The position numbers were made by a program, and so were the translations under genes. From Caryophanales bacterium UBA6449 (GTDB lineage Bacteria; Bacillota_I; Bacilli_A; RFN20; CAG-288): a DNA stretch of 64,000 nucleotides. Below, piece after piece: positions 9,690 through 17,711 of this stretch. The stretch is taken from NCBI GenBank assembly GCA_002437105.1, contig DJOB01000004.1, positions 62,001 to 126,000 on the forward strand, in the 5' to 3' direction. Position 1 is the stretch's first letter, and the number at the start of each line of letters is the position of its first letter. Under the pieces are notes generated by a model. It was given only the letters and a program-made list of their open reading frames with translations. It was not told the DNA's origin and searched no databases.

Positions 9690-9806
9690 CATGCTTTCGA
9701 TCCGGATCTCTCGTTTCCTTCAGCCGTTCTTTCCATTTTAAAGGTGTTTTAAAAGTGTTTTTACTCAAAGGGGAGTATAAGTTTATGCTGCGTTCGAGAT
9801 GAGTCT

Positions 9807-9812
9807 TATAAT
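9807..9812 (+). promoter_or_regulatory. Possible -10 element of the ftsH promoter
   Basis: A perfect TATAAT lies 40 bases before the ftsH start and downstream of the rpoC terminator. No good -35 hexamer is found at 16-18 bases (best is TTATGC), so the call rests on the -10 and the position. Confidence 0.4.
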
Positions 9813-9851
9813 CTCTCTTGCCGCGCATTTTAAATGCTCAGGAGGTTTCAG

Positions 9852-12278
9852 ATGGCAGATAAGAATAGAAGCAACCATCCTCAGCCCAGGAAGAGCATCT
9901 GGTCGGCCGTTCTACCCGTTATTCTCTTCGTCGTCGCCATCGCGCTCCTACTCTACTTCCTCGTTTTCAAGCCGGGGACCGGGATGCAGTACAAGACCTT
10001 CAGTGAAGCTGATATCAGGTTCAAGACTGACGAACAGGGTGATGAGACGCCCGATGGTGATTTCGCCAAGTTCCTCGCCAACGACGATTACAAGATCGGA
10101 TACGGCAAGGATACGAATGGGGATACCATCTACTACACCACCGAGGTCAAGAGTCTGAACATCACCTTTTCCGCCTACTCCAGCCAGATCGTGTACGTGT
10201 CTGGTACCTTTAAGATGAATTCGATTACGGGCGGTACTTCGCCCAATCAGACCTTCGGGTACCAGGCGACTCTGGGTCCGAACGATCTCGAGGTGGTGGA
10301 GACCATCATCGATCTGCACCCCGAGATCTACGGCGAGGAGGCTAAGAACCCCGTCAATCCCTCCCGCAAGGTGGAATCCACCAACGATGTCATGAGCTGG
10401 TTGATCCCGGTCCTCTATATCCTCGTCATGGTCGGCTCCATGTTCTTCATCTATCGCTCCATGAAGAATGCGGGTGGCGGCGGCCAGATGATGAACTTCA
10501 CCCGGTCCCACGCCAAGGAGCAGACCGCATCCAAGGTGCGCTTCAGCGATGTAGCGGGCTGCGATGAGGTCAAGGATGAGCTGAAGGAGGTCGTGGAGTA
10601 TTTCCACTCGAATGAGAAGTACAAGAAGATGGGTGCTGTGCTTCCCAAGGGTGTGCTGCTGGTCGGCCCCCCTGGTACCGGTAAGACCCTGTTAGCTAAG
10701 GCGGTCGCCGGTGAGGCGAGCGTCCCCTTCTTCTCCATCTCCGGATCCGATTTTGTCGAGATGTACGTGGGTGTCGGTGCCGGTCGTGTCCGCGACATGT
10801 TCAACACCGCGAAGAAGAATGCCCCCTGCATGATCTTCATCGATGAGATCGATGCGGTCGGTCGGCAGAGAGGCGCAGGTCTAGGCGGCGGTAACGATGA
10901 GCGCGAGCAGACGCTCAACCAGCTGCTCGTCGAGATGGACGGATTCGCGGATAATTCGGGCATCATCGTCATGGCGGCTACCAACCGCGAGGACGTTCTC
11001 GATCCCGCGCTTCTGCGCCCGGGACGCTTCGACCGCATCATCACCGTCGATCTTCCCGATAAGCAGGGAAGAGAGGCGATCCTCAAGGTCCACTCGAGGA
11101 ATAAGCCGCTCGCTTCCGATGTCGACTTCGCGTCCATCGCGGCGCGCACCGTCGGATTTGCCGGCGCGGATCTGGCCAACGTCATGAATGAGGCCGCGAT
11201 CCTCGCGGTCCGCTCCAAGCGCGATCACATCACCATGATGGATATCGACGAGGCGATCGACCGGCGCATCGCGGGTCCCGCCAAGAAGACGCACATGAAC
11301 GATGACGATAAGAAGAGGGTCGCGTTCCACGAGTCAGGTCACGCCATCGTGGGACTCGAGCTGCCCGGCGCCGATCACGTGCAATCGGTCTCGATCATCC
11401 CGCGCGGTCGGACGGGTGGACACACCCTGATGACTCCCGAGGTCGATCACTTCCTCTACACCAAGAATATGATGGTGGCGCGCATCTGCGGTTATCTGGG
11501 CGGTCGCGTCTCCGAGGAGGTCTTCTTCGGGGATGTCTCCACGGGTGCTTCCGACGACTTCCAGAAGGCGACACGGATCGCGAGGTCCATGGTCACCGAG
11601 TACGGAATGTCGCAGCTCGGTCCCGTCCAGTATGAGGATCCCAACCAGAATGTCTTCCTCGGTCGCGACTACAACTCCTCCAAGAACTTCTCCGATCAGA
11701 TCGCTTATGAGATCGATCAGGAGACGCGGCGCATCATCGAGTCCTGCTACGCTCAGACGAAGAAGATCGTCGAGGATAACCGCGACAAGGTGACGCTGAT
11801 CGCTCACGCCCTGATGGAGAAGGAGACGATCACGGCGGCCGAGATCGACTACCTGCTCAAGAACGGCCATCTTCCTCACTACGAGGAGGCCAAGAGCGCG
11901 GAGGTCACTCCGATCGATCCCCTGAGTAGCTATCAGGCGAAGAACTTCAACAATATTACGCTGATCCCGGAGTATAACAAGTTCTACCAGGAGGTCGATG
12001 ACATCGTATCGCACGGTATCAAGAACCTCGTCATCGTCGCTTCCCAGCCGGGTTCCGGTGCGGCGGACGCCATCCAGTTCCGCGCTCAGGTGACCGCGCA
12101 GTTCCCCGAGGGGAATGCGGGTGTGCTGTTCATCAGCCCGGACGATATGAAAGGAATCTCCGCTTCGATCCAGACGGTGGCTGAACATATCGAGAAGTAT
12201 TCCGGTTGCCACGTGATGCTGTTCCTCACCGATGTTCCTTCCCTCGAGTTGCTCCGTCAGATGATAAAGCCACTCTAG
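9852..12278 (+). CDS. ftsH: ATP-dependent zinc metalloprotease FtsH with extra C-terminal domain
   Basis: Membrane-anchored AAA+ protease that degrades misassembled membrane proteins and selected regulators. Seen in order: a transmembrane helix (about residues 16-38), an extracytoplasmic domain, a second transmembrane helix (SWLIPVLYILVMVGSMFF), Walker A GPPGTGKT (272-279), Walker B CMIFIDEIDAVG, and the zinc motif HESGH (493-497). The start is ATG 9852, preceded by AGGAGG at 9840-9845; the upstream in-frame ATG at 9834 precedes that site. The protein is 808 residues against about 610-660 usually. Roughly the last 130 residues, after the peptidase helix bundle, form an additional alpha/beta-looking domain of unknown role. 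The gene has its own terminator and sits between rpoC and a tRNA. Confidence 0.97.
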   Translation: MADKNRSNHPQPRKSIWSAVLPVILFVVAIALLLYFLVFKPGTGMQYKTFSEADIRFKTDEQGDETPDGDFAKFLANDDYKIGYGKDTNGDTIYYTTEVKSLNITFSAYSSQIVYVSGTFKMNSITGGTSPNQTFGYQATLGPNDLEVVETIIDLHPEIYGEEAKNPVNPSRKVESTNDVMSWLIPVLYILVMVGSMFFIYRSMKNAGGGGQMMNFTRSHAKEQTASKVRFSDVAGCDEVKDELKEVVEYFHSNEKYKKMGAVLPKGVLLVGPPGTGKTLLAKAVAGEASVPFFSISGSDFVEMYVGVGAGRVRDMFNTAKKNAPCMIFIDEIDAVGRQRGAGLGGGNDEREQTLNQLLVEMDGFADNSGIIVMAATNREDVLDPALLRPGRFDRIITVDLPDKQGREAILKVHSRNKPLASDVDFASIAARTVGFAGADLANVMNEAAILAVRSKRDHITMMDIDEAIDRRIAGPAKKTHMNDDDKKRVAFHESGHAIVGLELPGADHVQSVSIIPRGRTGGHTLMTPEVDHFLYTKNMMVARICGYLGGRVSEEVFFGDVSTGASDDFQKATRIARSMVTEYGMSQLGPVQYEDPNQNVFLGRDYNSSKNFSDQIAYEIDQETRRIIESCYAQTKKIVEDNRDKVTLIAHALMEKETITAAEIDYLLKNGHLPHYEEAKSAEVTPIDPLSSYQAKNFNNITLIPEYNKFYQEVDDIVSHGIKNLVIVASQPGSGAADAIQFRAQVTAQFPEGNAGVLFISPDDMKGISASIQTVAEHIEKYSGCHVMLFLTDVPSLELLRQMIKPL

Positions 12279-12286
12279 TGCGGTAT

Positions 12287-12313
12287 AAGCCCTGGTTATC
12301 CAGGGCTTTTTTT
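12287..12313 (+). terminator. Intrinsic terminator after ftsH
   Basis: A 9-bp stem AAGCCCTGG / CCAGGGCTT with a TTAT loop is followed by seven Ts in total, 8 bases after the ftsH stop. Confidence 0.95.
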
Positions 12314-12646
12314 ATGGGTTGATATCCTGGGTTTCTCCTCTTTCGTATAGGCGGCGTTAGGAGCGGCTTGACGGGATAGGAATCAAGGTTGCTTACTCTA
12401 TATAGGGAGGGTTTCATAGCTGTCCTAGCGGCTGCTAGGGGTGGTCTATAAGTTCTACTCGACGCGGGAATAGCGGGGACGCCTTTAGAGGTGATCGCGA
12501 CTCAGGATGAGCGGGAATCGAGTTAGAGGGGTCAGTGTTACCGCTCGGTTGAGGGCTGGTGGTGGATGGGAAGAGTCGGTCAGTTTTCCCAGTCAGAGAA
12601 TAGGAAAGGAGATTGAGAAATTCTCCAGATAAAGTTCATTTTCCCC
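12314..12646. other. Non-coding gap between ftsH and tRNA-Pro
   Basis: I find no credible gene here. The only local structure worth naming is a small hairpin, CCTAGC-GGCT-GCTAGG (12424-12439), without a T tract. No known RNA family was recognised. Confidence 0.5.
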
Positions 12647-12674
12647 TTGTAAACTTATAAAAACAGAGTATGAT
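12647..12674 (+). promoter_or_regulatory. Sigma-A-type promoter of tRNA-Pro
   Basis: TTGTAA (12647-12652) and TATGAT (12669-12674) are spaced by 16 bases. The predicted start near 12681 leaves a leader of about six bases before the mature tRNA at 12687. Confidence 0.65.
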
Positions 12675-12686
12675 TCTACTTGCTCT

Positions 12687-12763
12687 TGGGACATAGCGCA
12701 GCTTGGTAGCGCACTTCCTTGGGGTGGAAGGGGTCGTGAGTTCGAATCTCACTGTTCCAACCA
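12687..12763 (+). tRNA. tRNA-Pro (anticodon GGG)
   Basis: A full cloverleaf can be drawn by hand. The acceptor stem is TGGGACA / TGTTCCA (one G-T pair), the D stem GCGC/GCGC, the anticodon stem CTTCC/GGAAG with loop TTGGGGT (anticodon GGG), and the T stem GTGAG/CTCAC with TTCGAAT. The discriminator is A, and CCA is encoded at 12761-12763. The body closely follows bacterial proline tRNAs (GCGCAGCTTGGTAGCGCACTTC). It is a single-gene unit with its own promoter and terminator, and would read CCC and CCU codons. Confidence 0.96.
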
Positions 12764-12773
12764 TTGAGTAATT

Positions 12774-12800
12774 AACGCTGGTCAATTCCGGCGTTTTTTT
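12774..12800 (+). terminator. Intrinsic terminator after tRNA-Pro
   Basis: The stem AACGCTGG / CCGGCGTT (one T-G pair) has a TCAATT loop and is followed by a T run, 10 bases after the CCA end. Confidence 0.9.
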
Positions 12801-13194
12801 GTTTATATATAGTTTTTCTATGTATTTATTCGGCGATATCGGCTGCTGGAAATAGGATCTTCGGGTTGATGCCGGGCGACTTTTGCTCTCTGATTCACTC
12901 TTGAGCTTACCGGGGTAGTGCCTTCTCTCGGGTGCTTATTGGCATAATAAAAAGATTAGACTTTCTTCGTCTAATCTTTCGACCCTGGCTATCGTCGAAT
13001 TAACTTGGGGAATACCTTATGTCCAGGGGGCCTTAGTGCCCAGTTGAGTAAGGTGGAAATCTTTATCCTTGTCTCTTGTGGACTTGCCAGGTGGCGGTTG
13101 GCAGTGAAATAGAGGGGATGTTTTTGTTTCTTTGAATCCTTTGATCGACTAATGCACGATGAAATCAAGTTTGAACTCTATCTGGTGGGGTGGA
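12801..13194. other. Non-coding gap between tRNA-Pro and the flavodoxin-like gene
   Basis: No gene is supported. The stretch contains the minus-strand terminator at 12945-12979 and, at about 12983-13050, short complementary CCTGG/CCAGG segments that do not match an RNA family I recognise. Confidence 0.5.
12945..12979 (-). terminator. Minus-strand terminator of the flavodoxin-like gene
   Basis: A perfect 11-bp inverted repeat AAAGATTAGAC / GTCTAATCTTT with a 7-base loop is followed on the minus strand by further Ts (TTTTTATTATG). It lies about 215 bases past the gene's stop codon and can also act on plus-strand transcription. Confidence 0.75.
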
Positions 13195-13719
13195 TTATTT
13201 GATTGCCTCGATGATCGGTTTGAGCGAGTCATAATTCACAAAATCGATCTTTTTGCCGTAGGTCTCCAGGAATAATTTATCCTCTTCCGAGATGTTTTCC
13301 GCTGGCCTATTTCTGATGGAGTTGTAAACTACCTTCATCATCATCCTGTGGATGAAGTTCAATCGGCTGTAGTCGATCGCTCCTCGCAGATGGAAGAAGG
13401 AAGTGTTTAGCAATATCTGTTCGGGTACCTGTTTTTTGACCGACTCTTCGATCTTGGTGACATTCTCTTCACTGTTAGGATCCGATATTCCCACGGTTAC
13501 GATGATGAGCTCGGTCTGTTGGGAGAGTTTTTTTGCCGTCGTCTTCAATCCTTTAACGCCTCCCGCATAGAGGCCACCAAAATAGACTATTCGCTGGTAT
13601 TCCGCTATGGATTTCACTTCCGCATAGGGGAGGATGGGTAGATGCGTTATCGCCGCAAATCTCTCGGCGTATCGTTTCGTTGATCCGTATTGGCTGCCAT
13701 ATACGATCAGTGTATTCAT
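13195..13719 (-). CDS. Flavodoxin-domain protein (HemG/flavodoxin-like)
   Basis: Predicted FMN-binding flavodoxin-fold protein, probably an electron carrier or flavodoxin-type oxidoreductase; the substrate is unknown. The 174 residues begin MNTLIVYGSQYGSTKRYAE, the classic flavodoxin phosphate-binding motif at the very N-terminus. A second FMN-loop-like FGGLYAGGVKG segment follows near residue 50. The start at 13719 is chosen because AAAGGAG lies seven bases upstream; the frame runs open a further 16 codons upstream without a site. The gene stands alone with its own terminator in a clearly AT-richer neighbourhood than the surrounding operons, which hints at separate acquisition (inference). 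A protoporphyrinogen-oxidase (HemG) role is possible but unsupported by neighbours. Confidence 0.82.
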   Translation of the reverse strand: MNTLIVYGSQYGSTKRYAERFAAITHLPILPYAEVKSIAEYQRIVYFGGLYAGGVKGLKTTAKKLSQQTELIIVTVGISDPNSEENVTKIEESVKKQVPEQILLNTSFFHLRGAIDYSRLNFIHRMMMKVVYNSIRNRPAENISEEDKLFLETYGKKIDFVNYDSLKPIIEAIK

Positions 13720-14283
13720 TTTGACTCCTTTTTTACAATCGAATCCTTTTGCTTTCAGGTCTCTCATTTTTATGATACCAAATGTCGTTCTGATTCGACT
13801 TTATAGACTATTGATTTACGGATAGAAATTATTTGATTGTCGTCTCATAGCTGACCCTGCAAAAGATATTGATTCGTGTCTCTCTTTAAGGTTGAATATG
13901 TTGAAGTGCGATCTATTTTTAAAGAGAAGCCCTTTTGCGTCGATATTTTTGGCTAGATTAAAACTGATCTTATCTGTTCTGCTTAAGCGAAAATAATAAA
14001 TAGTATGGTCAAAGCTCTGATAATCAAAAAAATATTTTTCTATATTTGAAAATGATGGAAGCTGGATTTTTTTATTTCAAAATATTTTCTACCCAATATC
14101 GAAGCGATTGAATAGAACAGAGGCGGATATTTTAATCTTTGAGAAATCAGGATAGCTGTCTGTCGCAGAGAGAGTTCAAAGAGATGGTAGGTCAGATTTT
14201 TGGAGGGAAACCTTCTATTTCTCCAGCTATTATGGCAGAGAAATCTATCAGCAAAGAAGTCGGTCGGAAGCAGGTTGGATCAA
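13720..14283. other. AT-rich non-coding region
   Basis: About 560 bases with no supportable gene. A weak minus-strand promoter for the flavodoxin gene may exist (TATAAA as TTTATA at 13800-13805). The one plus-strand reading frame of 74 codons (14139-14363) lacks a ribosome site and overlaps the end of the ABC transporter gene on the other strand. Confidence 0.5.
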
Positions 14284-15924
14284 TCAATCGATCTTCTCGA
14301 GGTGGCCGTGTGAGAGCTGAATCTTCTCGGGGGCGCAATCCAATACCTGTTGACTGTGGCTGATCAGAAACACGCAGGCCTGCTTGGAATATTCCACGAT
14401 GGATCGCATCATCGCTCTCTCGTTGTACATATCCACATTCGAGGTCGGCTCGTCCAGGATCAGGCAGGAGGGCTGGCGCAGGAAGACGCGAGCTAGGCCG
14501 AAGCGCTGGCGCTGCCCGGTGGATATATTGGTCGCATCGAGGGAGATGATCGTATCTAAGCCCGCCGGTAGCGACTCGACAAACGCGAGGACGCTAGCGC
14601 GCTTCAGCGCTTCTCTGATCTCCTGGTCGGTCGCTTCCGGGGCGGCTTCCTGCATATTTTCCCGGATGGTTTCATTGAAGAGGTGAGTGGTCTGATTCAT
14701 GCTGATGATCTGGTCATGGAGCGATCTGGAGTTTATGCTTCGCATGTCGATCCCATCTACCGATATGGTTCCGCGGCTCGGATCCCTATGGCGCAGCAGA
14801 AGCTTGACCAGGGTCGATTTTCCAGATCCGGATCTACCGGAGAGCGAGATCAAGCCGGGACGGTTCAGATCCAGGTTTATATCCTTCAATATCGGAGAGG
14901 ACTCGTATTCGAAATCCACATGATTCAGCGCGATCCGGTCGGCTTGGGTGATCGTTTCGCCCTGAGTCACTTCCTCGATTAGAGGTTTTTCATTCATCAG
15001 CCTCTGCATCCGGCGGCAGGAAGCGAAGGTCTGAGTGAGGTTGGAGGGGAGGCGCGACAGGGAGAGGGCCGGGATGAAGGAGGAGATGCTGATCCCGATG
15101 CCCACCACCATCTGAGCGGTCGTAATCGTGCCGGTGGTTAGGAGACCCGCCCCGAGGGCGGTGATGCCGATGCAGCCGAGCGAGAGGAGCAGGGCGGTGA
15201 CGCGATCGATGAGGCTAGTTCGATCGCGGGTGATCAGGGCGAGGTCGATCAGTCGGGTCGTCTCTTTCGCTAGAGAGGCCTCACGCTCTTCCTCGGCTCT
15301 GTTGAACACGATGGCGGAAGCGCCCTCGATATCCTCGAGGAATTCGGTGGAGAGGTGGGCGAACGAGTTGCGGTATTGCGCTCCGCTGCTCTTCAGGAGG
15401 GGATAGGTGGCCAGCGGGATGATGAAGCCTATGAAGATGAAGGCGCCCAGGTATGCTAGAGCTAGAATCCAACTGGAGAGGAAGAGGTCGACTAGGAAGG
15501 TGAAAAGGAGGGTGCCGATCGCGATGTTCAGAGGGGAGAGGGTGTGGGCATAGAAGACCTCCAGGGTCTCTATATCATCGGTGACCGAGGAGATGAGGTC
15601 CCCTTCCTTGTTATCCTCTAACCGCGCGGGAGCGAGCTTCTCCAGGGTGGTGAAGATCTGGGTGCGGATCTCCTTCAGGATGGTGAAAGCGGTGAAGTGA
15701 TTCAGGTACTGTTCCCCGTAGCCGAGCATCCCGCGAAATAGGCCGCAGGCTAAGCAGAGCGAGAGGCCGATCGCCAGAGGTATCTGTCGCGTCAGGGAGA
15801 GCAGGGCGAAGAGGATCGAAGCGATGGACAGGATGTGGCCCAGCGCGCCCAATAGGCTGGCCGCCGCGATGGTGAATTTCAGTCGGGGAGTCAGTTTAGA
15901 GAGCAGAAATCTGAGTGAATTCAT
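14284..15924 (-). CDS. ABC exporter half-transporter, CydC-like (permease-ATPase fusion)
   Basis: Half of a heterodimeric ABC exporter with an N-terminal transmembrane domain (about residues 1-310) and a C-terminal ATPase. Walker A is GRSGSGKST (about residue 362-370), and Walker B is CLILDEPTSNVD with a downstream H-loop ISHSQ. The ABC signature is ISTGQ in place of the usual LSGGQ. It overlaps the upstream CydD-like gene by four bases (ATGA), so the two are translationally coupled. CydDC pairs in other bacteria export glutathione/cysteine and are needed for cytochrome bd; no cydAB genes lie nearby, so the cargo is uncertain. Multidrug or peptide export remains possible. The 546-residue length is normal. 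Confidence 0.85.
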   Translation of the reverse strand: MNSLRFLLSKLTPRLKFTIAAASLLGALGHILSIASILFALLSLTRQIPLAIGLSLCLACGLFRGMLGYGEQYLNHFTAFTILKEIRTQIFTTLEKLAPARLEDNKEGDLISSVTDDIETLEVFYAHTLSPLNIAIGTLLFTFLVDLFLSSWILALAYLGAFIFIGFIIPLATYPLLKSSGAQYRNSFAHLSTEFLEDIEGASAIVFNRAEEEREASLAKETTRLIDLALITRDRTSLIDRVTALLLSLGCIGITALGAGLLTTGTITTAQMVVGIGISISSFIPALSLSRLPSNLTQTFASCRRMQRLMNEKPLIEEVTQGETITQADRIALNHVDFEYESSPILKDINLDLNRPGLISLSGRSGSGKSTLVKLLLRHRDPSRGTISVDGIDMRSINSRSLHDQIISMNQTTHLFNETIRENMQEAAPEATDQEIREALKRASVLAFVESLPAGLDTIISLDATNISTGQRQRFGLARVFLRQPSCLILDEPTSNVDMYNERAMMRSIVEYSKQACVFLISHSQQVLDCAPEKIQLSHGHLEKID

Positions 15925-17642
15925 AGTTCATCACCTCCGAATGAGAGGAATCCCTTTTTAGTTAGGGTGTCGTATTTTCCTTCAGTTATCAGTCTTCCAT
16001 CCTTCAGGATGGAGATACGATCGGCATCCTTCAGCAGCTCTATGGCGTGAGTGATGATCAGTACCAGGCAGGTGGAGCTGATCCTCTTCAGGACCGAGCA
16101 GATGATCCGGGAAGACTGAGCATCTACGGCGGAGATGGCCTCATCGACGATGATCGTCTTTCGCGGACGAGAGAGCGTCAGGGCCAGCGCCAGCCGTTGC
16201 CGCTCCCCACCGGAGAGGTCGGATGCGTTCTCCTTCAGCGATCTCTCCAATCGGCCATCCTCGTACAGGTGCTTTAGCTCCACCATATCGAGGAGCTCCT
16301 CGATCCGGGAGTCCGATATGCCCGGGCAGTAGAGGCGGAACAGGTTGAGGATGGAGTCCGACAGGATATAGGGATCCGCATCGAGATAGGCGACGTTCGT
16401 ATAGAACCAGGTGCGATCGATGTTACCGATGTCGATATCGGCGATCTTCAACTGGCCGCTCGAGGGTCTTATCGCCCCTGAGAGGATCTTGGCGAGCGTC
16501 GATTTGCCGGAACCGGACGGTCCTACGATACCGAATAATCCGGTGGCGGGATAGGAGGTCTGGATACCATGGAGAGCGGGGGTGGTGCGCTCGTCGCGAT
16601 AGGTATAGCTGATCTGCTCCAGCTTCAGCGAGGTGAACTCGGGATCGTAATCTCCCCAGACCGGCTCCTCGGCCCCGAGATACTTGATGATGCTCCTACC
16701 CGCGGTAGCACCATTCATTCCGATGTGGAAGAGCGATCCCATCTTTCGCAGAGGGAGGAAGAAGCGCAGCGAGGTGAGGATGGAGAAGAGGGCGATGGCG
16801 ACACTGTCGGGGGAGAGCGAGGACCGGATTGCGAATATCACGCCTACGACCGCACAGGCCGCTGCGCCGCCATAGGCGACCGTATCCATGATGGCCGTGG
16901 ACCACAGCTGCATCACGAGGACCTTCATGGTCGCGACGCGGAATTCCTCCGACTTCGCGGTGAGCTGTTGGCTCTTCCGCTTGGAGGTGGAGAAATCCTT
17001 GAGGTCCTTGAGGCCTCGCAGGGCATCCACGAAGGAATTGCCGAGATTCAGGTAGCGACCCCAGTATCTGCCGAATACTCGCTTCGCGAACCGCGAGACG
17101 AGGATGATGGATACGGGGATGAGGGGAATGAGAAGGACGAGGATGACGGCGTCTATCCACAGGGTGGGCTCGCCACCGGGGATGGTGAAGGCTCCGGCTA
17201 GCAGGAGGGCCAGCGTGAGGATCGGTGAAGCCAAAGAGAATATGAGGGTCGGGAAGTACTGGGAGAAGTAGATATCGAGGCTCTCGATGCCGGAAGTCGA
17301 GAGCTGGGTCAGGGTGGCCGTGGTGAATCCTTGCGGGATCCTTCCGCCTAGGCTGAAGGTTTTCTTCAGGACGCGATCTCGCAGTTCCGCGCGGATTCTG
17401 GTGCCTAACCTATTCTGGATCAGGTCGGCCGCGATACCGAAGACTAGGGCGCAGAGCGCGCTCGCGACCGCGATGATGATCCAGAGGTTCAGGCTGGTGG
17501 CGGCGAGGGCTTGTCGGATCGTATAGCTCATCGCGAAGAAGGTTACGAGTTCAGCGGCGTAGGTGAAAAGCAGGAGCGCGCTCGCCAGGAGCGCGGGAAT
17601 CTTTCTTTTTCCTAACAGTTTGAGAAGTGATCTATCGATCAT
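15921..17642 (-). CDS. ABC exporter half-transporter, CydD-like
   Basis: Partner half-transporter to the downstream CydC-like protein. The 573 residues hold six predicted membrane helices, then an ATPase with Walker A GPSGSGKST (about 373-381), signature LSGGE (about 475) and Walker B TIIVDEAISAVD. The segment GIESLDIYFSQYFPTL and the later RYWGRYLNLGNSFVDALRGLK are the CydD-type coupling-region signatures. The start is ATG at 17642 with AAGGATAGGT upstream. It follows uvrC after 69 bases, so it may be the tail of the HAD-mutS2-uvrC unit. Its alternating-site partner has the weaker signature motif, as in many heterodimeric exporters. Confidence 0.86.
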   Translation of the reverse strand: MIDRSLLKLLGKRKIPALLASALLLFTYAAELVTFFAMSYTIRQALAATSLNLWIIIAVASALCALVFGIAADLIQNRLGTRIRAELRDRVLKKTFSLGGRIPQGFTTATLTQLSTSGIESLDIYFSQYFPTLIFSLASPILTLALLLAGAFTIPGGEPTLWIDAVILVLLIPLIPVSIILVSRFAKRVFGRYWGRYLNLGNSFVDALRGLKDLKDFSTSKRKSQQLTAKSEEFRVATMKVLVMQLWSTAIMDTVAYGGAAACAVVGVIFAIRSSLSPDSVAIALFSILTSLRFFLPLRKMGSLFHIGMNGATAGRSIIKYLGAEEPVWGDYDPEFTSLKLEQISYTYRDERTTPALHGIQTSYPATGLFGIVGPSGSGKSTLAKILSGAIRPSSGQLKIADIDIGNIDRTWFYTNVAYLDADPYILSDSILNLFRLYCPGISDSRIEELLDMVELKHLYEDGRLERSLKENASDLSGGERQRLALALTLSRPRKTIIVDEAISAVDAQSSRIICSVLKRISSTCLVLIITHAIELLKDADRISILKDGRLITEGKYDTLTKKGFLSFGGDEL

Positions 17643-17711
17643 CGTTATTACCTATCCTTGCAGGAAGAATTTAAATGTATCGATAGAGACTTGAAAGCAG
17701 GACGGTAAAGA

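Noticed and set aside
5514..9692. 1,392-codon open frame antisense to rpoC
   Set aside because: Same explanation as for rpoB: register-aligned shadow caused by codon bias.
12764..13194. tmRNA, 6S, SRP or RNase P RNA in the gaps around tRNA-Pro
   Set aside because: None of the signature segments of these RNAs was found; only simple hairpins occur.
14139..14363. 74-codon plus-strand frame in the AT-rich gap
   Set aside because: No ribosome site, overlaps the 3' end of the minus-strand ABC gene, and has no recognisable sequence.
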